Shown: positions 33,669-45,312 of the stretch, piece by piece | Layout of the letters: each line of letters starts with the position of its first letter | Position numbering within the stretch: position 1 is the stretch's first letter | From: Cristatella mucedo | Lineage: Eukaryota > Bryozoa > Phylactolaemata > Cristatellidae | Direction: 5' to 3' | Assembly: GCA_009760855.2 (NCBI GenBank) | Contig: WPIO01000196.1 | Location: 365,001-429,000 of the forward strand | Length of the DNA: 64,000 nucleotides | Position numbers and translations under genes: made by a program | Notes under the pieces: generated by a model | Databases searched by the model: none | The model's input: the letters and a program-made list of their open reading frames with translations, nothing else | What the model was told of the DNA's origin: nothing

Positions 33669-35915
33669 GGGCATTGTGCACAATTGCACCACGCACGAAC
33701 GCACAAAGAACGATTGACGAGGACGACAACAGCACGTGCTACGAGGTTGCAGGTGGCTTTTTATTTTGCTCTGTACGTCCTAAAGTCAGGGGATCAGTCG
33801 TGAATGATGGGAACGAGCCGGATGAGTCGTCGTGGAAATGAGTCGGTAAGGAGGAGAAACAGTCGATAGAGAGTTTCAGGCTTTAGTCTTTAGGCTCGCA
33901 TCGGAACTGAAGGCTCCCTCTCCCAGGGATTCGAGGTTGTTTCCGAGGCTATTGTAACACGAAACGGCTTCTATGGAGCCAGAGTCGAGAGCCAGAGTCG
34001 AGCCAGCGTGACGGCAGTCACGAGGAGTTCGAAGGTCTTCGGAGAATTAAACCTGAGCTCAGAAACGAAAGGAGCGACGTAATGAGGCGAGTGGCAGCAC
34101 TGCCAAGTCGATGTGCTGCTGCTGCTGCTGGGTGTGGAGCCAGTGAAAGGTCGTAGAGAGAGGAGACAGAGACCCTGACAGAGACCGCAGACCCTGCCTG
34201 ACAGGTCTGCCGCTTCGAAGGCCCGCCGTCTGCAGGGCTACACTGGAAAAAGTCGTTCAAGATTTGCCTCTACCTCTACTTGCGGTCTAGCATGGCGACG
34301 CATTCTTAGCTTGCGCATGCGCAGCAGCTTTCCTTTTCTCGCAGCTGCCACTCTCGCAGGGAAGTCGTGTTGAGGTGTTAAACTGTGAACTCTCGGAACG
34401 AAGACAATCGCGGAGAGGTGCTGAACCGCCCGACACGGCACTTCAGGTCGGTCCACGGGGGGGGGGCGGGGGCACCAGGACCCGCCGCTCGCTTTCCCCT
34501 TCTCCTACTCCTCCTTCCTTTGAGGCCTTCCTGAGTACTGCTGAGATGCTAGCTTGCTATACGTCGAGCAATGGAATTTCCAAAGCCAAAGGTGAGGGGT
34601 CGTGCACCCAAATCTCGCGAGACGCCTAGCCGCCGTGTCCTTCGAACTTTCAGGTCAATTTTCCATGTTCACTACACCGAGTTGTGCCTCAAGCCCTTCG
34701 GGTAGGTCCACGGGGGGGGGGGGCACCAGGACAGGCTGCCCTATCCCAGCGTGCAGCTCTTGCTCTTGGAGCTCTTTCGTGCAGCTCTTGCTCTTGGAGC
34801 ATGCAGCTGGCCCTTCGTGAATGCTAGCACCCATGGGCGAGTGCAACCTCTGGGACAGAGCTCGAATTTTCGGCTGATGATTCGGCTAGGTCGAATCTGC
34901 CAAATCCTCACCGGGATGATGACGGCATGATGATAATGATGTCGATGATGTGCGAATTCCGTCAGCCCATCCCCAACCACTCCTCGTTTCCGTCGTGTTC
35001 GCCAAACGAACGTGCACTCGACAGCCGACCTCATGGCACCATAGGCATGGCGGTATGCTCCTCCCGAAAGCATTCACGACCCTCGTATTCGTAGGGCGGT
35101 GGCTCCGGCTGTAGGTCACGGTCACTGGCGCTGGATGCACTTGCATTCGCTGACCGAGATGCAACCGAGGGATGAGATGCAGATCTTTGCTCTGCTCGCT
35201 GTAGGAGTTAACCCGGACGACCAGTCAGCCAGGAAATTAGGGTTGGTGGGATTTGAGGCTCCAGCTGCTCTCTGGCTGCAGTTAACAGTTTTATTGCTTC
35301 CACAAATCATAAATCCTAATGGGGCAGTGAGCATGGTGGTGAATGTACTTTTAAACCTGAGTCGAGCTTGTAGTCGTCCTAGCTTAGCAAAAGCAGTCTT
35401 GTCTTCTGGCACCATCCATGCACATCGATGTAAGTAGTATATGAGTACGGTGCGAATACCGATAACAAGAGCTTCTCCGACGATAGCACATGACTGTACT
35501 GCATGTATAGGTTAGTCACGTGTATGCCCATACCACCATGAATACCCATGTATACGGCTGGCTTTATATAATGGCCGCTGCACAAATGGCCTATCTGCTG
35601 TCAGCCTCAGGACAGTGAGGACACTCAGCTTCGTGCTGGCACCCGAAACGACTGGCGTCCGGTGGAGGCAGGCAATGTCTCAGAATGCAGCGTAACAGCC
35701 ACTGGGAACCCCTCCCCCTGGCTGGATGGTACCTAGGGTCGGACGTTGCTTTGAGCTTGGTCGGACGGTGTGTCCAAGCCAGCCCGAGCTCCCCCCACAG
35801 CCGGGGGGGAGGGTTCACGTGGCTCAAGGGATACATTGAAAGATCGGCATTCCATTGGAGCTATGACAGTGCTTTGAGATTACTAGCGGTTCCTGAGTTA
35901 GAAATTATTTAGAAA
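33669..35915. other. No gene recognised; small repeats
   Basis: GTGCAGCTCTTGCTCTTGGA is duplicated at 34750-34800. A GGTCCACG-polyG-CACCAGGA motif occurs at 34449-34482 and 34706-34733. On the - strand at 35600-35660 a short C-x3-E-C-P-H-C frame resembles R1/Jockey-type zinc knuckles, but the context does not confirm it. Confidence 0.3.
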
Positions 35916-35916
35916 T

Positions 35917-35952
<36 letters not shown>

Positions 35953-35971
35953 TCACGAGCACACACACCAA

Positions 35972-36013
<42 letters not shown>
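35917..36013 (+). repeat. (AT)n then (CA)n microsatellite
   Basis: AT run at 35919-35950 and CA run at 35976-36013, separated by CCTCACGAGCACACACACCA. Confidence 0.9.
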
Positions 36014-36018
<5 letters not shown>

Positions 36019-37155
36019 TAAATAGGATACCTGTGTCATCATTTATAGTTTATAAAGTCTCGAAGGCCATCTGAAGTGATGGTCAGTTAGTGGTTATTGC
36101 AATGCACACGCAGCCTCTGCTTCTGTGCAATACACAGCTCTAAGTGTCTGACACAGACTTAATATTTAGAGGCTGGAGACGGGCTCGGAGACAATTACAA
36201 CCCTAACAGCTGCTAGGGTGATACACAGTTTCGCTGATGCTGGTCGAGCTGCTTTACTTATCTGCGACCTTATCTTGTTGGCAACAGTTCCCGCTCTACT
36301 AGTAACGTGACGACTCTGGGAATCACCAAGTTCCAGATGGTTACACCCATTTCGGCTAGCTTCGCGCTAGCTTTAATGCTGCAATGAGGATGTGTGTCGG
36401 ATATGTATCACGTGCATATGCAATGACGACAATGACGGGAACGATACAATGACGCCACGACGACGATGACTAATAGGAATTCGCTTCTATCTTTTGATTT
36501 CTGCGTCTCGACGATTCCTATTCGTATTTTTTTCGACCCGGTGACTCTCTTGTTGTCGGAGGTGACGATGTCTACCTGGATACCTGTCGATATCTGCCTG
36601 AATACTTATGCGATTATGTGAATGAGATTTCAGCTTGAAGATTGCAAAGCCTTGATCTTTGGGAGAGGGCTTCTTCAGGTCAACAAACCTCGTGTGTTCA
36701 TGGTCATACTACTTCACTTAAAAAAATCTGCTTGTCCTAAGTTCAAAGGGATTGGATTTCCTGTTCTGATTCGCAGCAACTTAATTATTCAGTGCTGTGA
36801 AAGTTCGCATGCATAGATGCATGTTCAGCTGCTAGATCAGTCGGATGTTATCTAGCGTACCCTTCGGACTGCCTACTTTGAAACGAGGCAGACAAGAGTA
36901 GATCGTCGAGACGAAGCCGCAGGGAGAACGGCAAATTGCAATAGGTTGTACAACGATGCAGGGGCAGGCTCGCTCCTCCCATCATGCTCTAGTTTGAGAT
37001 CGCTCGCAGCAATAGGCGTTCGCCTGTCTCCAGCCAAACGAAATGGCGGCGACTAGAGTGGAAGCCAGGGGTTCGGAAGACACGCCCAGCTCGTTGCCGT
37101 GACGACTGCCGTCAACGATGAAGGCAGAACAGAAGGCAGCCACAGCGACTGATGG
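36014..37155. other. No gene recognised
   Basis: Intergenic. Open frames are short and match nothing known. Confidence 0.35.
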
Positions 37156-37159
37156 CAGC

Positions 37160-37240
37160 TACTCAGCAAATGTATACCGCCTAGAAAGAGATTCGGTTCT
37201 CCGAGGACGCTTTATCAAGTGTGTTGTGAATAAATAAAAA
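37160..37240 (+). mobile_element. Solo L2 3' tail
   Basis: CCGCCTAGAAAGAGATTCGG, TTCTCCGAGGACGCTTTATC, then a decayed A/T-rich end. Confidence 0.75.
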
Positions 37241-37245
37241 TAAAT

Positions 37246-37410
37246 ACTAGCTGATTTAACAGCCTCTTTTTTATAGCGACAGAAGAGCCTTTACGGCTAT
37301 CACCACCGCTTAACAGCAGCGATAAAGGATCGCCCACCGAAGGATTCGATCCCTCGACCTCGGGACCGAGCTCGTGGGATCGTGAAAAGCAACCAGCTTA
37401 CATAGTGTGC
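37246..37410 (-). mobile_element. SINE-B, near full-length
   Basis: TAGCTGATTTAACAGCCTCT tail, GGCTATCACCACCGCTT core, GGATTCGATCCCTCGACCTC B-box region and remnants of the hairpin head. Confidence 0.8.
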
Positions 37411-38095
37411 CATCACGGTTATTATTATTACAGTGAACGAAGTCGCCTGTAAAGCCTCGGTAGCAATTTAAATTGGTGCCTTTGGAACGTCGTAGCCCAA
37501 AGTAAGCCCATACTATAGACGGCCACGTCTATGTAAACCCCCCCCCCCCGATACAGACGGTGTCAGACTAAGTTAGGTTTGAGTGATTATCCCTCCGCCC
37601 GTGGAAGGCCTTATTTTAAGAATGAAGCTTGAAATGTCATCTCCCCAAATGAGTCGGATTATGACAGTGAAAGAGATTTTTATCAGGCCACCAGTTACTA
37701 ATCATTAGGAGCAGAATTTTTCATAATCTGTAGTTCAGACTGTATCGAGGGTCGTCCGAAGTGATGTCTGTTCTATGAGCATCAACCAGCGAGCGGCCTT
37801 ATTCGGCTCTGGGATATGCAGCTAAGCCTGGAATGGGATTGCCATTAAGGTCACGAGCACTATTGTCAGCTATCGTCATCGAACCTTCACGTGTATCGAT
37901 TCGGCGTCCATGACTCGATACCTACCCATCGAGTCGCTATATCGACATATTTATCTATCGCCTGTGTCTGCACTCGAACTCCAAGTGAAACGGCAAGTAC
38001 TGGCAGCACTTGCTCCCAATTGGCTCTGCACTCGTTAGAAGGACTAGAGGCCAGAGCCGCTGCCGAAACGCTTCGCAGCAGCAGCAGCAGCAGCA
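37411..38095. other. No gene recognised
   Basis: Contains a C10 run at 37541-37550 and a short CAG run at 38080-38096. Confidence 0.3.
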
Positions 38096-38101
38096 GCCGA
38101 C

Positions 38102-38358
38102 ACCCCCTTACCCTTACACCCCCACCCTTACACCCCCACCCTTACACCCCCACCCTTACACCCCCACCCTTACACCCCCACCCTTACACCCCCACCCTTA
38201 CACCCCCACCCTTACACCCCCTTACCCTTACACCCCCACCCTTACACCCCCTTACCCTTACACCCCCACCCTTACACCCCCTTACCCTTACACCCCCACC
38301 CTTACACCCCCCACCCTTACACCCCCACCCTTACACCCCCACCCTTACACCCCCTTAC
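38102..38358 (+). repeat. 14-bp C-rich minisatellite with G4 potential
   Basis: About 18 units of CACCCTTACACCCC, some extended by CTTACC. The complementary strand has regularly spaced GGG/GGGGG runs. Confidence 0.92.
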
Positions 38359-38905
38359 CCTCGACTCAGCTGAGGCAGAAGCTGCTGCTGGCGTCGTCGC
38401 TGTAGGACCGCCACGGCTTGCCTTCCCTTATGCAACACAACGCACCTGGTTGACCTAGGCTCTACTGCTGTGCCTTCAAATAAATAGGCCAGCTCGCCTA
38501 CGCATTGACCGACTGCACGGCTGCCGCCCCCCACATTAACTGATTGCATCGAAGGTCGTGTGATATAACAGGTGTCAATTGAAGGGTAGAACTACTGCGA
38601 CATGCAGGTGGCGATAATGGAGCACATGGTTACCCCCCCCCCTGTGGTAACCGAATGATTGAACGATTGGGAGCGGCTGCGTCCGGGATTGTATTCGTCT
38701 CATCGCTTCGCAGTGTTCAAAAACAGCAGCCAACGCCAGCCTTTGGAATGTCGGGGCTACTCGTCGGCTACTCATCGGCCAAGAGAGCGATTAAATTAGT
38801 ATAAGTATTTATTTGGGTCCCTGATTTGCAGGCTGACCGAGTCGTAGCAAGCGGTGGGGCAGTGACTGTCCGTGCAGACGCTCCAGCCAAAAGTAGTGTC
38901 GCCGG
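38359..38905. other. No gene recognised
   Basis: Intergenic; a C9 run at 38632-38642. Confidence 0.3.
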
Positions 38906-38913
38906 CACGGTGG

Positions 38914-39031
38914 CACGTGCACCGGACACGTGCCACCGGGCTCGTGCACCGGGCACGTGCCACCTTCGCGACACGTGACGCGTGTTAAGTGCCGCGTTCG
39001 CATTGGCACCTGACATTGTGGGGCGCACGTG
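38914..39031. promoter_or_regulatory. Cluster of five CACGTG E-boxes
   Basis: CACGTG at 38914-38919, 38927-38932, 38954-38959, 38972-38977 and 39026-39031. The GTGCACCGG.CACGTGCCAC block is repeated, so part of the cluster arose by local duplication. CACGTG is the core of bHLH-type sites (Myc/Max, USF, CLOCK families). No gene start is seen nearby. Confidence 0.45.
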
Positions 39032-40004
39032 CGTGATCGTTATTTAGTCGTGTCAGGTATCTCTGTCTGATACCTCCTCCCCCCCCCCGAACGATGGGGG
39101 TAGGGGCAGGGGCAGGAGGGGGGCTTAGCGGTTATTATTTCTTAAGAGCTTTCGTTGTGGAACTCAAAAAACCCATGTCGTTTTCACTGTTAAAATGCTA
39201 ATCCAACTGCACAGATCTCACGAAGCGATACAAAGCAACCGACCATCGGTGCAATGACCAGAGGAGCAATGGCCGAACAGCCGAGTTCAGAGAGCAGAGT
39301 TCACAGGCTGAGCTGCCGAGCGGCCGAGTTCAGCTGGTCTGCCACGGCTCGTTCCGAGGTCTTTAATAGGAGCTGTAGAAGGGAGACTGGGCGGTAGTTG
39401 CTCAAGTTCTCTTGGTCTAGTGTGGCTTTCTTGAGAAGTGGCCTGACTATAGCCTTTTTAAAAGGCGCTGCGACATGACCTTAGGGTACTGACATATTTA
39501 TTATGGTTGTTATGCATGGCAGCAGCAGATCTATGCATCGTAGACGCAGGACAGTGGGAATACGGTCTAGAGGACTAGTTGTCTTCTTTGATTGGGATAT
39601 GAACTTCAGGACGAGATCACTAGTGGCCTCCTTGAATGTAGACGTTGAGGTGCTTCGTGGAACTGATGACAGGAGTCTAGGGGGTGCTTCCACCCTAGGG
39701 ATATACTTCCTGACCTTCTCTATCTTGATGACAAAGAAGCCGGAGAAGCGATCAGCTAGATCATCAAAAGGATCACTAAGTAAGGAGCTAACACGGGAGC
39801 GTTTAAGGAGATGCTTGATCGTAGATTCCAGCATTTTTGGAATGTGCATCTGTTATTCAGCGATGTTTTCATAGAAGCTAGAGTTGACCTTTGCTAGGAT
39901 TGATTGGCACGATCTACAGTAGTCCTCGTATGCCTGTCGCTGGACAGTCAGTCCTGACTTCTTGTATGCTTTTTCAAGCTTGTGGTTAGTAGACCTAGCT
40001 AGCT

Positions 40005-40190
40005 GTTTCGGTGAACCGTGTTGGTACACTAGATAAGGCAGTTGCTTTCCAAGACCTCGATCCCGAGGTTGCGTGTTCGAATCCTGTGGTATGCGATCTT
40101 TTATTGCCACTGTAAGCAGTGGTGATCACCGTAAAGGCTCTCCTGTCTCTATACAAAAGAGGCTGTTAAATCAGCTAGTATTTTTTCTAG
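40005..40190 (+). mobile_element. SINE-B nested in L2
   Basis: GTGTTCGAATCCTGTGG B box, TTTATTGCCACTGTAAGCAG core and AGAGGCTGTTAAATCAGCTA tail. L2 sequence resumes with CTAGTTTAATG, and CTAG flanks both sides. Confidence 0.82.
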
Positions 40191-40404
40191 TTTAATGTCT
40201 TAGGTAAATCAAAGGCCATCTGGGCCAGGGCGCACAGCTGGCTTAGTCAGAGGTGCAAACTCGTCGAGCATGTCAGCTAGTGTCGTGTTGTAGCAATCTA
40301 CCAATAATGACAAGTCGGAAGGGATATTGAGCAGCAGAGGCGAGGCAGATATTCTCGGATGGACAGCATCGACGTCAAGGGTCTTGAGGTTTCACGATTC
40401 ACAG

Positions 40405-40550
40405 GTGCTGAGCTGAGTAGGCCCAGTGGTTAAGGTGCTCGCCTCGACCACGGTTTGGCCGAGGTCGTGGGCTCGAGCCCTGTGGCATATGTGAAGTGCC
40501 TCAATAGAGATTGAGTTCTCTTAGGGCGCTATACAAATGAAATATTATAT
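40405..40550 (+). mobile_element. SINE-A nested in L2
   Basis: GCCCAGTGGTTAAGGTGCTC A box, GTGGGCTCGAGCCC B box and the tail AATAGAGATTGAGTTCTCTT with GGGCGCTATACAAATGA. L2 sequence homologous to 6565-6575 lies on either side. Confidence 0.85.
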
Positions 40551-41200
40551 TTATTTTAGATGAGGAAGGGGTACACATTGTAGACTGGATGAGATCTGCA
40601 CGTGGTCAGACAAGCAGAATTTGGTAATAATTGGTGAGGATAGCATGCAGTTGTAGAAGAAAAGTTGGTCGAGTGTGTGACCCTTGATGTGAGTAAGGCA
40701 CATGAGCCAGAAGAGACAATGAGTCAATCAGTTAGCGAAATTTGGTGCTGAATGTGTCAGATAAGTTATCAAGATGGATGTTGAATCGCCCAAAATGAGT
40801 AAAGATCGATTTCTTGGACAAATAATCGAAATGAGATCAGAGAAATCTGAGATAAAGGAGGACTTGGTACCTAGGGGGGGGGGGGGCGACAGACTACGGC
40901 CACCATCGGTAGCTTGTTGTCGGGTGAACTCAAAACAATAGATTCAAAAGACTACTTTGAGGGGACTGCAAACAGCTTGAAATTGAAGTATGCTCATTTA
41001 ATAACTGCCACTCCAGTTTTGATTGATTTAAGGGTGTGAAAGAAGGAGAAGCCTGTCGGGGTTGCGTCGTTAATGGTCGTGCAGTTTAAAAAGAGATTGG
41101 TAAGTCGGACAGAGAACAAAACGGAAGTGCCAGGTTCGGCAGCCATTAAGAACAGAAGGAAGGCGCCCTTTCTCTTGAAACGTTTTGGAAGTTGGCGTGT

Positions 41201-41870
41201 ACTCGTGCGATCTGATGTCGATTGCACGGGTTCTCTATGCTGACCTCTATGCATGGTGCTTTAAGCACGGTGCTCGAAGCATAATGCTGGCAGATTGAAA
41301 GCGTCCTTCGCCAGTAGAGCCTAACGAAGGGTCAGGGTAGTTTCATGTGTCTGGAGAGGGCACGAGAAGGCCGATGACGAAGTGGCAAGCGACCGCGATG
41401 GCGAAGTGCAAGCGACCGGGCATCACGAATGCTCTCTGGCTCCGGGACGCGGTTTCGCGAGAGCGTCGTATGGAGTTAACGAATGCATCCAAGCCGCTGG
41501 CTGCTTGGGCCGGACAGGACAAGACGGCGACTCCCTCCGTGGTGGGCGATGCTGCCGACAAGGTCGAGCCCGCTTGGAGTGCTGCAGTGCTGACAAGTGT
41601 GACAGTCTCAGCCTCCGCCTATGCAAGTCCTATTTAACGCTTACTGCACCCTACTGTGGGCGTCGGGCGCTCGCAGACAGTTCTGCCCACTCAGCTGACG
41701 TCGGAGCACTGCAGCAGGAGTGAGGTCGGCGAAGTCCCCTCTATGTGGGTCCTGGCCCCCTGGAGCCCCCTGGCCACAGGGGGCTCCACACAGGAAGCTA
41801 CACCAGGCACACACAGTGTTGCGTGTACTCGTGCACAGCGGTCGTTCACTTCGGTATGAACTAGCTCATC
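41201..41870. other. No gene recognised
   Basis: Intergenic; a GCCCCCTGGAGCCCCCTGG-type duplication at 41755-41785. Confidence 0.35.
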
Positions 41871-41871
41871 C

Positions 41872-42095
41872 TGTGGTACCCTGGGTAATGCGGCAGCCTG
41901 TGTACCCTGGGTAATGCGGCAGCCTGTGTATTCTGGGTAATGCGGCAGCCTGTGTATTCTGGGTAATGCGGCAGCCTGTGTACCCTGGGTAATGCGGCAG
42001 CCTGTGTATTCTGGGTAATGCGGCAGTAGTGTATTCTTGGTAATGCAGCAGCCTGTGTACCCTGGGTAATGCAGCATCCTGGGGTACCCTGGGCA
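41872..42095 (+). repeat. 26-bp minisatellite
   Basis: About eight units of the form CTGTGTACCCTGGGTAATGC plus GGCAGC, alternating TACCC and TATTC variants. Confidence 0.92.
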
Positions 42096-42650
42096 GTGGG
42101 CCTTGCAATTCCAGGAATTCCTTGCAATGCAGGAACGCTCCGCTTGGCTCTTGGCAGAAATCGTGTTGCCGCCCAAATGCTGCAGGCGGCCGAATGCTGC
42201 AGGCTGCAGATTGCCTCGGGGTTAGCTCCCATCTAGCCGTGGCAGTGGAGGGGAGGTGGTGCGTGACTCATTAAAACTGAAGGTGCTTTGAACTTGGTGA
42301 CCTCACTGACCTTGCCGGACTCGAATGCCTAGCTGACTACTCTTTATTAGCCAGCGGTTGGAGTAGTAGGTTAAGTACTAGATATTCTGATCACCTGCGA
42401 TCGCACAGTGGATGCCTCACCCACAGGCGCAAAAGTGTCATTTCTACCTTTTTAGGAGCAGATGTACGATCGGAAGCACATGGAAGCTAAGGTAGACAGC
42501 TCGGAGAGAGAAGAGGTACAGCAGGCACTTTAGGACGTGGGCTTAAGGTAAGGCGGAGGTGCAGCAACCTTCGAGATGAGGTACAACAGGCCGGAGGCTA
42601 AGGTAAGGCAGAGGTACAACAACCTTCGAGGCGGCGATGAGAAGCACATG
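42096..42650. other. No gene recognised; precursor of the next minisatellite
   Basis: 42470-42640 carries two related ~150-bp segments containing GAAGCACATGG.AGCTAAGGT, from which the 13-bp array downstream seems to have grown. Confidence 0.5.
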
Positions 42651-42913
42651 GTAGCTAAGGTAGGCAGCTAAGGTAGGCAGCTAAGGTAGGCAGCTAAGGT
42701 AGGCAGCTAAGGTAGGCAGCTAAGGTAGGCAGCTAAGGTAGGCAGCTAAGGTAGGCAGCTAAGGTAGGCAGCTAAGGTAGGCAGCTAAGGTAGGCAGCTA
42801 AGGTAGGCAGCTAAGGTAGGCAGCTAAGGTAGGCAGCTAAGGTAGGCAGCTAAGGTAGGCAGCTAAGGTAGGCAGCTAAGGTAGGTAGCTAAGGTGGGCA
42901 GCTAAGGTAGGCA
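42651..42913 (+). repeat. 13-bp minisatellite, about 20 units
   Basis: Near-perfect units of AGGTAGGCAGCTA. Only the last few units differ. Confidence 0.95.
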
Positions 42914-43149
42914 GCCAAGAGAGATGCCGTCAACACTTGGCAGGTGGGCAGCCCCCTTTCTCGAGGTAGGGGTCGGCTACCTCCACGTGCTCTAGCGAGC
43001 CAGTCTGGCGTCTACTTGATACTCGATGCAAGGTTAAAGGGGGATTCACGATTGAGATTGATAAAGGATAATAATTGATAAAGGGAGATAATTGATAAAA
43101 GGAGATTCACGATTGAGAAGGCTCAGTCTGGATTTGAGTCCTCTTGACT

Positions 43150-43345
43150 CACAGCTTTTGCCTTTGTTACTAGTCCTTGGTGTTCGTATTCGTGCTGTCA
43201 CTGTGTATGTTACCACAAACCATATCTGCACGTTGAGACTGTGCATGCCACCTCTAATAACAATATGCTTGCTGAGACTGTGCACGCTACCACTAACCAT
43301 TTGATCGTGCTTCCTTTAGCGAATATTTAAAGTGCCTGGGAAGAG
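43150..43345 (+). mobile_element. Diverged L2 3' UTR/tail
   Basis: CTGTGCATGCCACCTCTAAT, CTACCACTAACCATTTGATC and AAAGTGCCTGGGAAGAGGTT correspond to the L2 3' UTR. Truncated in the tail. Confidence 0.65.
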
Positions 43346-43349
43346 GTTA

Positions 43350-43665
43350 TGTAATGGAATGCAGTGTATTTCCATCTGTAACTCCACGGAGTCACGAAGA
43401 CTAACTGGGTGTTAAGTAGGAGAGTTTCCTATAGCGAATTCAAAACCAGAGTGACTTTCGGTACGAATGTAGAAGGTGCAGACCTCGTCTCACGCAACAA
43501 AGAGAAAGTGATAAGCATGGCTGAGTCAGGGGAGCAGTCGAAGAAGTGAGTAGCACGGAAGTAGCAGCTAAGGACGGCTGGAAAGATGTGCCACAGTAGA
43601 TGTCGTTGCGAAAGAGTTGTGGAAGTGAGTTCCACAGTCAAGCACTCGCAAAGCTGAGAAGTAAT
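43350..43665 (-). mobile_element. LINE-B 3' fragment
   Basis: Reverse of the LINE-B block at 53290-53640: ATCTGTAACTCCACGGAGTC, CTCGTCTCACGCAACAAAGA and TGGAAGTGAGTTCCACAGTC. The endpoints are approximate. Confidence 0.7.
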
Positions 43666-44180
43666 GGAGCGGCTAATTTATTGTCCAAAGTGGTCCTGAG
43701 GTACGAGGAGGCTGAAACTGGTGTAGCATTTCAGCCAGGTATGATATGGTGAAGCAGTTTGGCTAGGTGTAAAGTTCTCTGAGAGGGGCCATACAAATGT
43801 ATGATTATTAAATTATTCATGAATATTATGATTAAATGTATGACCGGATGAGCTTTGAATCCTGGTGATTTGATGACTTGATGATCCCTGAATGAATCCA
43901 GATGTCAAAGGATAATCTTAATTCAATGCCCAATCTGTGTCATCTTGGGATGTGGCTTGGTAGGTGAAACTGAAGAATGCTAAATCAGCCAGATTATGAT
44001 TAGTAGTCATTATTCACGGTTACTGAACTATAGCGTAAGGAACCGATTTTGCGTTAATATACAAGGCGAAGCCATGTAATACGCAGTGAGTGTGTGAGCA
44101 GTCCAGCTGAGCAGATTTAAGTTATGACTAGGCCTTAAGCCATGCGAGAGAGTTGCTGCAAATCCTGGCAGCCGTTGAAC
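43666..44180. other. No gene recognised; a decayed L2-like tail
   Basis: GTAAAGTTCTCTGAGAGGGG at about 43770 resembles a damaged tail. Confidence 0.35.
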
Positions 44181-44186
44181 ACATGC

Positions 44187-44229
44187 TGTACCCTTCCGCA
44201 CCTGCTTACTGCCTGTGCGGAAGGGTACA
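44187..44229. other. Perfect 15-bp hairpin with 13-nt loop
   Basis: TGTACCCTTCCGCAC (44187-44201) is exactly complementary to GTGCGGAAGGGTACA (44215-44229). It lies outside the recognised repeats. Confidence 0.8.
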
Positions 44230-44282
44230 ACACTATGCCTGCTGCTTGCGGATGTTCTCACTAATTACTTGGTAATACTTAC

Positions 44283-44358
44283 TATACAGCATAGGGCCTA
44301 GAAAGAGATCCAGTTCTCTGAGGGCGCTATACGAGCGTATTATTATTATTCTTATTAT
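44283..44358 (+). mobile_element. Solo L2 3' tail
   Basis: GGGCCTAGAAAGAGATCCAG, TTCTCTGAGGGCGCTATACG and (ATT)n. Confidence 0.8.
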
Positions 44359-44391
44359 CAAATAGGCTGCTCTGCACTATTGACATCTATA

Positions 44392-45312
44392 AGAATAATA
44401 ATGCTCTTGATAAAGCGCCCTCAGAGAACCTAATCTCTTTCTAGGCGCTTTACATTTGCTGCAAAGGGAAATGCAATTGAATGGTAAGAAAAATCATGCT
44501 TGAAAAACAAACAAAATGAATAATATGGTTAGGGGTGACATGCACCGGGTCAGCATGCAAATGTGGTTAGTGGCAGCATGCACAGTGTCAGCATGCATAA
44601 GCACATCAAGGACGAATCACAGGGACCCGCTAAATGCTGTCCTAAATAGGTGTGTTTCCAAGTTCCTTTTAAATGTGGTCAGGTCAGGGGATGTTCTGAC
44701 GCAGGTCGGGAGGGAGTTCCAGGCTTTGGGAGCATACGAACTAAATGCACGGTCTCCAAAGGATTTAAGGTTTCTACGAGGTATTTCTAGAATGTTGGAT
44801 TCCGAAAAGCGGGTGGTACGATGCTTGGCCTGATGGAGTAGGATATCTGAGAGATAGGCTGGAGCCATATTATGAAGGGACCTAAAAGTGAGCGACAAAA
44901 CCTTGAAGTCAATCCGTTGCTTGACTGGTAGCCAGTGCAGGTCGGCGAGAAGTGGAGTAATGAGGCAGCTGTGACCCTCACGACAGACAAGCCTAGCTGC
45001 AGAGTTGTGCACCAGCTGCAATCGCCTGACCGCACATGCTGGTCGGGCAGTAAGCAGTGAGTTGCAAAAGTCGAGACGGGATGTCACAAATGCATGAACT
45101 AACTTGGACGTGGTATCTTTATCTAAACAAGCCCGAATTTTAGCAATGTTATGAAGCTGAAAATAGGCGGATTTGACTGTGGAGCTGATATGGTCGTCTA
45201 ACGAGAGGTCGCTTTGGAATATGACACCTAGATTTCGAGCCGATTCAACTGGAGATATGCTGGCAGAGCCAATTTTGAGAGTCAGCCTTTCCAATCTCTG
45301 AACTATGACTTG
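44392..45312 (-). mobile_element. L2 3' fragment with an intact C-terminal reading frame
   Basis: Reverse tail at 44392-44460, 3' UTR, then an unbroken ORF2 C-terminal frame (stop at 44617) reaching about 45310, where similarity ends at the Q-R-L-E-R-L-T-L-K-I-G motif. It shows the frame that is broken at 8356-8360 in the long copy. Almost no decay, so probably recent. Confidence 0.9.

Larger units (their letters stand above)
39326..41200 (-). mobile_element. L2 5' part with endonuclease remnant, interrupted by two SINEs
   Basis: The 3' boundary is in the RT fingers (39326). ORF2 remnants run to about 40404, and the endonuclease-encoding part lies at 40555-41200. The translated remnant includes a G-R-F-N-I-H-L-D-N segment (G-D-F-N-I-H in the family), H-T-L-D-type and A-T-P-T-G-F-S-F blocks, as in APE-type endonucleases of L2. 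SINE-B (40005-40190) and SINE-A (40405-40550) sit inside it. Many stops and shifts; dead copy. Confidence 0.82.
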
